A DNA stretch of 64,000 bases from Arcuatula senhousia (Eukaryota > Mollusca > Bivalvia > Mytilida > Mytilidae): assembly GCA_963971305.1 (NCBI GenBank), contig OZ020317.1, forward strand, positions 20,726,001 through 20,790,000, in the 5' to 3' direction. The notes under the pieces are model-generated. The model saw only the letters and a program-made list of their open reading frames with translations, was not told the DNA's origin and did not search any database. Shown in pieces: positions 49,501-61,500 of this stretch; position 1 is the stretch's first letter; each line of letters begins with the position of its first letter. A program made the position numbers and the translations under genes.

Positions 49501-52500
49501 GTGAGTGAGTTAATTGATGTTTATCCCCTAGCAGCACGATATGGGTTATATGTATATGGGCGATGGACAATAAGGAAGTGATAAAATGAACATTAAATGA
49601 TGAGAGGTATATCAGGAAGTGGTATTGAAAACAATTAAAGGAACAGAAAGTGTTAAAGATCACTTGAAAAGGGTAGCGATATGGTGGGGACGGAAACACT
49701 ACTTGGTGGCCAACAAAAAGTTTACACAGGTAAGTCAATTATTGTCAGCATTCAGGCGTCCCATGTCAATTAAGAACCGTCTATTATTATGGAAATTTTC
49801 TTAGTTATATTTTCCCACGAGTTCACTGGTGTCTTCTAGTAGTGATAATTGTCTTGTTTGCACACATTTCATGCATTGAAAAATTGATATAAGCCTGCAA
49901 TTGATATTGAAAGTTTGAAAGTTAGGCTTTTCAAAAAGTTCGATTTCATGACTTGCAAACATATCAGATAAAACATTACGCAATCAGAGTCGATCGTCAA
50001 TACATTAAATTGATTCCTTGTTGATCCTATGTGAATATTTCGAGTGCATAAAATGATTATTGCTTAAAAAGTTGGCTTTGCATAACTTATGGCGAGTTAT
50101 ATACATATTAATGATGTTCTTCATGTTAAATAGACGTACGAAAAAATATTGTCGTATGCCAAATCAGTATAAAATCTCAAAGTCAGTACAACATGACTAC
50201 AGAAACTAGAGGCTCCCAGGAGCCTGAATCGCTCACCTGATCTCTTATGCCAAAGTTTGAATAAATTTCACAAACTTTCAAGTAAACAAAGTTGCAAAAC
50301 AATCCTTTCAGTGATTTCAGGAAAAAGTTTTGGAAATCAGTTTAAATAAAAAAAAACAGTTAAAGGGCAATAACTCCTTTAAGGACCTTTTGATGCTGAA
50401 CAAGAGAAGTTGCTTCGGATTTTCTCTATCTCTTATACTTTTCGAGTTATAAGCCAACAACAATGGTCTGACCCCCTGTTCTATTTTTAGCAATGGTGGC
50501 CATGTTGGTTGGTCGACATGTATATAATTCACCATCTTGGTAGACTCATCCTAAAGATCAAGTGTATCAAGTTTCAAAGCAATCCCTTCAGTGGTTTCAG
50601 AAAAGAAGATTTTTGAAAATCAGTTAAAATTAATGAAAAAAAAACAGTTAAAGGGGAATAACTCTTAAATGGCTGATCTGACAATTTTGACCCTGAAATC
50701 ATTTACGTCTCATACGATCCCTAAAAAAATTCTTTCTTCTTTATCAGCCACTAGTAGAAAAGTTCAAAATTGACTTAAAAGATATGATAGTTAATTGTTT
50801 TAATTAGTGTTTGACTGGTCTGCTGTACTGAGATGATCACCTCAATATCCCTATTGTGCCTCACAACTATGTTGTGTTCTATGGTCATTACGGGATCCTA
50901 AGATCGCAATGGAAGAGGGAGGTTTGGTGCCATAAAACCTGGTTTAACCCACCATTTCGTTTGAAATGCCTATACCAAGTCAGGACCATTGCGATCCACC
51001 AATTTTCCAGTATGACTGATTAGTTCTTGTCATTTTCTCTGGACTATGAGATTGGTCATTCAAGTTAGGTAGTTTTGTTATTACCTTTATTTAGTAGATC
51101 TGAATGAGCTTAACAATTCTGCAATGCTAACTTTTCCTCTATCTCTAACGGTTTTCAAGATATTGTCCAAAAACTGCAAAAATGGTCAATTTTGACGATT
51201 AAAGGGCAATAACTCCTATAAGGAGTTGTTTCACAATTTTGACTCAATGGAGAAATTTGTAGAGCTTTTGATGCTGAACATGAAAGGTTGCTACGGATTT
51301 TCTCTATCTCTTATACTTTTCGAATTATAAGCCAAAAACAATGGTCTGATCCGCCTGTTCTATTTTAGCACTGGCAGCCATGTCGGTTGGTGGATGTGTA
51401 TATAATTCACAAACTTGGTAGTGGACATCCTAAAGATCAAGTATACCAAGTTTCAAAGCCATCCCTTCAGTGGTTTCAGAGAAGAAGATTTTTGAAAATA
51501 AGTGTAAATTATGGAAAAAAACAGTTAAAGGGGAAAAACTCTTAAACGTCTGATCTGACAATTTTGACCCTGCAATCATTTTGTAGATCTCAATGAGTTT
51601 AACAATTCTGCAATGCTAACTTTTCCGCTAGCTCTAACGGTTTTCAAGATATAGTCCAAAAACTGCAAAAATGGTCAATTTTTATGATTACAGGGCAATA
51701 ACTCCTATAAGGAGTCGTTTCACAACTTTGACTCAATGGAGCGATTTGTAGAGCTTTTGATGCTGAACAAGGAAAGTTGCTTCCGATTTTCTCTATCTCT
51801 TATACTTTTCGAGTTATAAGCCAAAAACAATGGTCTGACCATCCCTGTTCTATTTTTAGCAACCGCGGTCATGTTGGTCTGTCAACATTTATATAATTCA
51901 CAAACTTGGTAGATGACATCCTAAAGATCAAGTATACCAAGTTTCAATGCAATCCCTTCAGTGGTTTCAGAGAAGAAGATCTTTGAAGAAAAGTCAACGG
52001 ACGGACGGACGACGGACGACGGACGGACGGACGACGGACGACGGACGACGGACGAACGGACGACGGACGCTTAACGATGGCAATAGATCCTAAAGATCAA
52101 GTATACCAACTCGAAAAGTATAAGAGATAGAGAAAATCGGAAGCAACTTTCCTTGTTCAGCATCAAAAGCTAACAAGCAGATAAAATGTTCTTAAAATTT
52201 ATCTAAACTGGTGCTCATGCAAACGTTCTGCAAACCAAATTTCATTAGTGTACATAAATTTTACACGTAGTTACTAGTACCTGGAAAATGACGACCAATT
52301 TTTTGTGATCTCTCATGACCTCACAAGTCGAGTATGTCCACGCGTACAGTAAACCCATGATAGGTGAGTCCTATTTGCAATTAGTAGCGGGCGACATAAC
52401 TACGAATATTGAGTGAATATCAATCGAATGTCAAACGAACATCGACCAAATGTCAAACGAATATCAACAGAATGTTATACGAATGTCAATCGAGTGTCAA

Positions 52501-55500
52501 ACAAATGTCGAATAAGTAACCAACTTCACATTGCTTTAAGAGCAGAAATATTCTAATAAAGGTTATTGAATGTGTTATAAAACTAAGGAAAAAAGACCTT
52601 TTCAAATTTCAATTTTTTAACAGAGACTTTAGTTAAATATATAAATGCAGGTTTTGTAACAACACGTTTTGCTTTGTTAGATACATATTAATATGTCCAA
52701 AGAATCGAATGATTTATTTGGTTTTCCGTGATTGTGAAATTTCTTGTAACATGAAGTGTCAAATTATGCTTATTTTTTTTGGTATTCTTTGTGTACTGTG
52801 AAGGTTGATGAATTTTCGCGGCTAACGTTGATTTAGACATTACTAATTACGATATTTTTTTGTAAGTAACATCTTTAGTCTAAAATATTTTTTGTCCTGG
52901 ATTTGGCCACACAACTACATTGTAATGCTTATATAATTCCATTCAAGTTTGTCCTTTGACAATGTGGTACCTCTGTCGTACCCACACTGAGCCTATGTAA
53001 TCTTTTCGAACTCTACATTTCCGTCTTTAAAATTCAATTTTTTAATCTACAAGAACAGGATTTTAACATGTGCGCCTTATTACTTAAGCTTATAAATATT
53101 TATGGCGAGAATATTTGCCCAAATATTATGCTACATACTCACAAAACAGAAAGCTTGGTATTGGTCTTAAATATTTCAGCAGGAAATTCTTTTATCTTAT
53201 TGTTTGACAAATCACTACAAAACCACCAACAGAATAGAAAAAAAACCAAATTAGTGCACTGCTATTTGAATATATATAATATTTTATAATGATTGCATCT
53301 AATGCTACATGTATTGGCATTAGTGTAGTCAGGTCGATAGTGCAAGATGATCCATTTCCAGAAAACAAAGATCTTTTTTTGGAACTACACTTTATAACTT
53401 TGCAACGAATATAAAAGAAATCCGACAATTTCTATTGATTTAATATTTTGTTGATATCCTGTAGTAGGCAATTTATGTACTACATTGTAAAATCTTATTT
53501 GGATCTGCTCTGGTTAACATGCAATAATGTTACATAACGCCATGTTTATAAAGCTTATAACATGTAATTAAAAAAGTAAACAATAAAACCAAAATTATTT
53601 TTTATCTTAAAAATAGTGAGTAACCATAACCCTTTTTGTAATTCAACACTGAATTAAAATACAAAGAAAGGTGAATTGTGTCGAAACAAGTATAGTTTGA
53701 AAGTTAATTATTTCTTTTTGCAAAATCAACGTCTCTAATATATATGCTTTTTGTATTTAGAAATGAACCTTGTAATTAACAACAATAAATGTGTTTTATA
53801 GTGTGTCTGTTTAAAGACGATGAAACAAAGGGTAATATATCTTTCTGACATTAACCATATTAAGCTACAAGGTAACAAATGAGAATCATTTGAACGAGAA
53901 ACCAGAAACAAAAATTGCAGAAAAATGTGTTTCAGTAATATTTGGTTTGATAATGGAATTGGTTGTGCATACACAATTTTACTGTTTGAAAGAATATATT
54001 CCCTCTATTCCGTTTTTTACCATATATTCAAAAAACTTTGAGTAATAATAAATACAAAAAAATCCTAAAAATTTAAACGGTCTATTTAAGCTTTAAAAAT
54101 ATGAATTGTTAATTTGAACTTTTATTAAAGCTACAAAAAGTCCATTAACAGTGTGATTTTTGCAGAAATTAACAAACAATATTATTGTCTTTAACAACCC
54201 TTTGCTTCCCTAATTGTATTATGCAAACGTGAATCACGCATACGACTCAACTTTGAACTCATTTGGAAGTTCCTGCGCAAGCGCATCTAAAAATACTTTG
54301 GGAAATGGATGTAAACTAAGATCTGAAAAGGTATTTTCTGCATATGGCTTTTGTAACTGTTTTGTTTTTTTTCCATTTCCCCTTTCCCCTTAATTATATA
54401 TATATATATATATATATAAACTGATACAAATAACAAAAGACATTGGATTATAAATTTCCCCATTGAAGGTCTTATGTTACATGTATTGCAATAATCGATT
54501 TTTCAATTGAATAGGCCAGGTTAATATATTGCACGATAAAAGGAAAATATGAACGGGTATTGTTAATATTCTTATTTACATGCTAAACATCTTTTCTTTC
54601 AGTTTTTCTTAATCGCGAAAAGATTTTACTTGTCAAAAAAGGAGAAATATACAGTTATTTTAAACTCCGCGCTTTACATGTTCTCACATCAAAATACATA
54701 TGTGTTTATCTTGATATTTTCGGTAAAAATCTGAATGTTGTCCACGAAAGTAAATAAGTGGCCATTGGTAACAAAGTCCTTTAAAAAATCAGCTAAATTT
54801 TTAGCCGGTAAACGCATATTATTGAAATTTTCTTTTTCATAATACCACAAAAGCTCTAATTTTATGATTATACAACAGTTAAATCATTTATTTTAACATT
54901 GCATTTTTTCCAAAAAAATGCTTTATTATTACTTTAAAACAGAATAAACATGTGTTCTACGGACTTAAATTTTAAAGTTAAGAACATTAAACTTTCAAAC
55001 ATATTGACATAATTTTCCGGATTTTAATTTTGATTTCAACATTCAGAGAAAAGCGGCCTTATCATCATTCATCCTTTAACTTGAATTTAACTTTGTGACT
55101 CTTTTTCCATGTACGCTCATACATGAAAGTTTGCTTGAGTTATAGCAAACTTCAACAGCTTTTCGATACCTGATCATACCCAGACCCAAGGTCATGGCTA
55201 CTTTACTCAAACAGGTCCATTTTATTTTAACATTGGCAACTACTTATACTTTAAAACGAGAGCTTTCATAAACGTAAAATGTTGTTTTGTTCTGTGAAAT
55301 CTTGTAAAAACTTTTTACGAACTACATTTAACGAACCCACTCCTCAATTCTCGTCTGCTCCTACTAGATAATGATAACTGGAACACGAAAACAGTAGCAC
55401 GTCTGCTCATAGCAGTCACAAAACAAGTCACAGCCACATGAAGCATTAAAACACGACTGCTTAATGCAGTCATAGATCTTGTCCCAGTTACAGTTGACCG

Positions 55501-58500
55501 ATCTGATTCACATTTTGAAAGTAGATACATGTAGATATGTTGGTTTTAATTTGATTTTCCAATATTTAAGGATGGTCACTCCTCAACATTTATATCAAAG
55601 ATTTTATGATTTGTGGTGGAAATGATAGATAATTGTTCACTTAATCAAATAGCAAAAAGAAAATGATAGGTCCGTGTCCTCGTTTTCGAGATAAATGACG
55701 TCAAAATTTTGGCGGAAAATCAGACTCCTTTACATTTTATATAACTTAACATTGTGACGTTTTTGGCCTTAAAAACCATAGAGTTGTATCCTGAAACATG
55801 AAGAGTGACCATCCTTAAATTATGAAAGAAGCAAAGAGGCACCAATTGAACATTCAAGCGTCAAAAGTCCGGAACCAGTAAATATGAACGCGAACAGCAC
55901 ATAGAAATACAAAACATAAAAAACACAAAGCAACTGAACGTTGAATTAACAATTCAAACAAAAGTCGCGACGAGATTAAACTCTGGTGCTCCGGAACACT
56001 ATGGAGTTCCTTTGAAGATCACATAAATGATACACATAAAACTACTGTATGATGGATTTTGTTGCCGATTCATACATTCAGGCACATTGACTGATCCATT
56101 TCCTGTTACAACTGGACTTCGACAAGGATGCATCCTCTCCCTCTTCTTTTCCTGATTGTTATTGACTGGATTGGGAAAACAGCATACGAAACACCACTTG
56201 GAATCAATTGTACTTTTACATCACGTTTAGAAGATCTTGAATTTGCAGATGATATCTGCACACTATCATATCGCCTTCAAGATTCTCAACGTTAAGCAAG
56301 TCAACTTGAAGAAACATCTAAAAGAACCGGTCTTTACATCAATTCCAGCAAAACAAAAACAATGAGAACAAATGCAAATGAAAGTACTTCTATCATGGTC
56401 AACAATGCATTTATAGAAAATGTTGACAACTTCACCTATCTTGGCAGCATAATAAGTACAACTGGGGGTACTGATGAAGACGTTAAAGAAAGAAAGAAAA
56501 AAGCACTACAGGCATTTTCTATTCTTAAGCCTGTATGGAAAAGCAGAACACTAAGAACAGCAACAAAGATCGAAATATTTAACAGCAATGTAAAATCTGT
56601 CCTCCTATATGGCTGTGAAACCTGGAGAGAAACTGTTAAATCCATCAAATCTCTAAAGGTACTTGTAAACAAATGCCTCCGAAACATCATTGGTATAAGG
56701 TGGCCAGCAAAATTAGCAACATAGAACTTTGGAAGAAAACAGAACCAATAGAAAAAGTGATAAGAAATAGAAAATGGAAATGGATTGGACACATACTAAG
56801 AAAACCAGAAACAAACATTACAAGGCAAGCTCTAGATTGGAACCCTCAGGGACAACGCAAGAGTGGTAGGCCAAAAAACACCTGGCGTAGGGGTTACATT
56901 GCTGAACTGAAGAAGACCGGAATGACCTGGAATGAGGCGAAGACAAAGGCAAAGGATAGAGCAGGTTGGAAAGAAGTTGTAGTCGCCCTATGTCCACCCA
57001 TGGACGAAGTGGAATAAGTCAAAAATAAGTCATAAGTACAAAACCCGAGCTTTGTTTTTTGTCAATTTTCAGTTGAGCAATGACGCCCTTACTGATTTAA
57101 TGAAATAATGAAGAACTTCAAACTAACCATTCTAGCATTGGTTTCATTTAGTGAATCGGTTTCAGAAAGAATTCATGTATTTTGGGTCAAGTAACTTAAA
57201 ATTTAATATCTTAAAAACGGGGAATATTATCCTTTCTTAAAGATAAGGTACACTATAGTTTAACAATAACTTACAGAAACATGAGAGCAACGTTGGCAGC
57301 AAAAATTCCGTCTGGAAGAGCTTCAATCTTGTTCTTTTCCAAGGTTCTATGTGTTTTCGAAAAAGTTTATTATCAATAGTTGTACACGTGGATTATACAG
57401 ACATTTTATGAAGGGATATGGAGTAATTGAACAAAAGACTATGATAATTATGTAAATTCAAAGTACAATTATTTTTTTAGATTTGTGGCCGTTTAGAAAA
57501 TTATTTATCAATGGCAGCAATAAAACCCAATATCAAATCCACAATTTGAAAAATGTTGGAGACATATAAAACCAAATGAAATTCTATAACCAGTAATTAC
57601 ATCAACTAAATCTGAGGAGAAACTGTGAGGGAAGGTGTAAAACCTTAGGTTTTAGAATTTACATATATTAAGACACCATTTAAAATCAAAGTGTACACAT
57701 AACATATAATCTCATGAACAAGTAAATCCTATCTAAGGAAAATTCAAATCATATATCTGATACACGGGGAATTGATTTACTTAAAATGTAAATTTAAAAA
57801 TACGGGATCAAATAAACGCTAATGTAATTCTTATTATCGTTTTCATTTGAGTTTTGAAATCCTTTATTATTGCAAATGTGACAAAAAAAATTTTCATCTA
57901 CAAAGAATGATCAGAACTCTATCAAAGAAGCAGAAGTACCAATGGGGTATCCAAATGTCAAACGTCCGACAGGGCAGAGAAAAACCCAGTAAACACCAAC
58001 AAGTACGGGACAAAAACAAACAACATACAAAACATGGAAACACAAAATAACAAAATATCAATCAACAACGCGAACTCCAGTCGAATCAAGAGTGAACTCA
58101 GGTGCTCCGGAAGAGTAAGCAGTTCCTCCTTGCTACAGCAAGCCCGTCGCGTTGACAACAGTCTATTCAGCGTGTCAAATCTGGCAAAGGAAGACAAAAT
58201 AAATTTCTATGACAAACCAATCTGAGAGATCGAAATCCCATATTTGTCTACAAGTGCATGATGTCTTCCTTAACATTTCTTGAGTGAAGACAGCAACTGG
58301 GGGGCAACATAACCCTGTGTGAGCAATTTTTGCATCAGACGTGACGCTCTGCTAAAGCAATTGATGTAAGTTCTGCACGCTCAGGAGTGCGAATCAATTG
58401 AGATACGTTAACACTATAAGCTGGAGTGAACGGAATTTTGCTACACTAGAAGAGAAAGTTGACAATTGGAAAGTTGAAGTCATCACGTTTGTCATAGAGC

Positions 58501-61500
58501 CTTGTTACAAGTCTTCCTTGAGAGTCAATGTCGAGATCATGTACATCTAAATGTGAAGCAGACTTCCTAGAATCTGTTGTGTCCTTTATCCCAAGCTCCT
58601 GGGGATATATGAGATAGAGAAAGGCACCAAATCGAGAATTGTTTAGTGAAAGAATATCATCAATGTAACGGAACGTGATGTTGAAAAAGAGAGCTAGTCA
58701 ACGATCTTTTTTGTCTAGAAGAGATTGTGAGAAGTATGCTTCATATGAATGAAGAAACAAATCAGCAAGCAAAGGTGCACAATTAGTGCCCATTGGAATC
58801 CCTATTGTTTGCTGAAAACAACATCCACCAAACTTAACAAATATGTTGTCAATGAGAAAGTTGAGCATGTCGATTATTTGGTCTTCTGTAAATTTATTAT
58901 TTTTCTTAGACTCATTGATGACAAAGTAAACCTTGGTATAATCGACTACTAGATATTTGTACCTGTGTTTTCCACTCTTTTTGAAAAAAAACTGCGTTTA
59001 ATCAGTTGTGCAAATCGAGATTTCAGCTTTTCATGTGGAATAAAAGTGTAAAGTTTGAAGATATTGAATATTGTGATGCAGTTACAAGATGAAACTGATT
59101 TAGAGTTAATAATCTCTATCAGTTCTTTCGAATTCTTCAGGATCTACATTTGATTGAAACCATTTCTAGAAAAAACAACAATCGTAATATTGCTGGTGGC
59201 CGGATTGTTATTTAATTATTGCCGTAAGTATCGAAGTCAACAGAAATAAAAGAGGCTTAGTTGTACATTCCAATGATCCTGCAATGACGCGCTGTTTGTA
59301 TGGATGTTTATGTAATCTAGGAATCCAATACAGGGATGGAATGTCATCATTATTGGCACCAACAGAAAGACCGAAGGAGGAAATGACAGATTTGTTATTG
59401 TCAATGCTTTCCTACTTAGACAGTGATGTAGTCGTATATAAGGTGCTATTGATGCTACAGCCAACCCCCAATGAAGCTGTCAAGCAGTCAATATAGTGTT
59501 TCTTTCACACAAAAATGATGTTATTTGGTGCATTGTCTGCAGATACAACAACATATTTGTCATGTAAGGTGGACAATGTTTTGGAAACATCATCGTTGCT
59601 GAAGATGGATGTTGCCTTAGTGCTCATTTAGCGTTTAAAGAATTCATTCTTTTCAAAACTAATGACCTCACAGCTTTTGTCCATTCTGACAAAACGTTAT
59701 ACTCTTTCTCCTGTTCTTATTTTGGCCCAATTTCTGGCATAGTCTTCAACTGAATCCATAATTGTTTTAAAATTATAGCTTCAGTTGATTTGTCTTGGCT
59801 CACGATATTTAGGTCCTTTAGGTAAAACATCGCGAAGTTAGTCATTTTTCACGATGTTGAGGTCACCAGTGATAACGTTGACAGAGGGACTATATTTGAA
59901 TGAGGACTTTTCACATGTGCAGTCTGGAGGTTTTGCTTTGAGGTCATTGATTTGGAAATCCAGCAACTTTTTTTTTAAAGTTGAAGACCTTAGGTGCAAT
60001 GGTGAAAGTATAGGAATAAGAGTTAATGGGAATGCTTATATCTTTGAAGTAAGGAGGAATATGTTCCGTAACAGATTTGTGGTGTAAAATATTTCCTCAA
60101 ATAATAGCAGCTATCACCTTGTTTAAAAATGGAAGTGAAAGAAAGAAACGATTGTCTTTACTGTTTTCGTTTGGAACTAAAACAAGTTTCAATAAGCGGT
60201 TGTAACCGATATCAAGAACGGTAGCAGTGAGTCTATAAATGTGAGACTAACGGTCAGTGGCCGGATTTTTTAGACATTCCTTGTTCAAATATTGAGTTTA
60301 GAAAGGGGAAATGAGTACAGTTTATTTTGAATGTTATGAATCCCTAGAGGTTTTTTGACAAACGGAAGCAATCCATTAATTAATATATCAGATGTAATGT
60401 GAAATTTTCACGTTCTACGGGTACATTAAATCCACACTATGTTTGTTGTGGACACGGATATCCAAATGGATATTTTAGTTATGATTTGGACACTGTTTTA
60501 GGTCTTCTTACATGTATGTGTACGTGGAGTCAACATTATTTATGATGTTATGATGTTGAATCATTTTGTTTCGTATTTGTTTATCACTTTTTACGATAGA
60601 AGTTTCTTTTTTCGTTTCGGATTTATCAACTTTGCAACTTACAAATGATTAAGTTGAGTGTTCCCAGCAAATACTGTATTTGGAAGAGTTTCAATCATGT
60701 TGCTCCCTAAACCCCTAATTGATTAAAATAAATTAAATAAGTTGTGATTCTATTGCGATTTTCATACAATTTTCATATAATCAAAATAAACGTTTAAAAC
60801 GACTAGAACTCGAAGTACTGAGAAGAAAAGATTGACACTATTAATGATAAAATGATAAATTGTGCTATGCTGTATATGAATTTGTCAAGATTTTCTTAAT
60901 AACAGCATTTAAAGAAAAACATAGACAAAGACAAATTATTTCTACCAAAAAAAGTTTGAAAAAGAAAAAAAACTATCAAGGATATTAACTAAAGATTGGT
61001 GCACACATAACCTGTATGGTAAGTTAACTTGAAAAGCAGACATGAAGTTAACTTAAAGTCCATTTGCAACTGGTCATGCGACTGTTTTGAGCAGACTGGT
61101 GCCAAGTTAACTTAAAAAGCAGTCATAATTCTATGTCTGCTTTTATGACAGGTCTAGTCAAGTTAACTTTGTGACATGACTGCTTTTAAAACTGAATGTA
61201 AAATGACAATATTTATGTTCTGTCGCCCCAACTATACAGTTGAAATTCATCTTTTTAATGTTAATACCTGTCTTTCAAATTGAATTAATCCATTGCATTA
61301 TTAAACATAGTACAGTTAGATCAGACTTGTTGCAATGACTGGTTTGGTTAAAGCAGTCACGACTTTGTGACTGGTTATGACCAGTCATAAAAAAGCTGTC
61401 GCAAGTCTGATTTGACCAGTCATGAGTTAACACAATTTAACTTAAATGTCTAGTTTGTCTACTATAGAAGAAAATGAGATGTGGAATAAGTGTACGCGAC

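Larger units (their letters stand above)
50205..52180. repeat. AGGAGCCTGAATCGCTCACC-type repeat, internally triplicated
   Basis: The phrase GGGCAATAACTCC, followed by TTTTCTCTATCTCTTATACT, GCCAAAAACAATGGTCTGA and CCCTTCAGTGGTTTCAGA, recurs near 50350, 51200 and 51690. Another dispersed repeat is inserted at 50800-51095. It ends in a GGACGGACGACGGACG microsatellite (about 51995-52073). An inverted copy of one internal block follows at about 52112-52172. Confidence 0.78.

Noticed and set aside
56436..56792. 118-codon minus-strand frame
   Set aside because: Shadow of the plus-strand LINE reverse transcriptase.
59237..59496. Plus-strand frame in the 59-kb region
   Set aside because: Antisense shadow of the Penelope-like reverse transcriptase.
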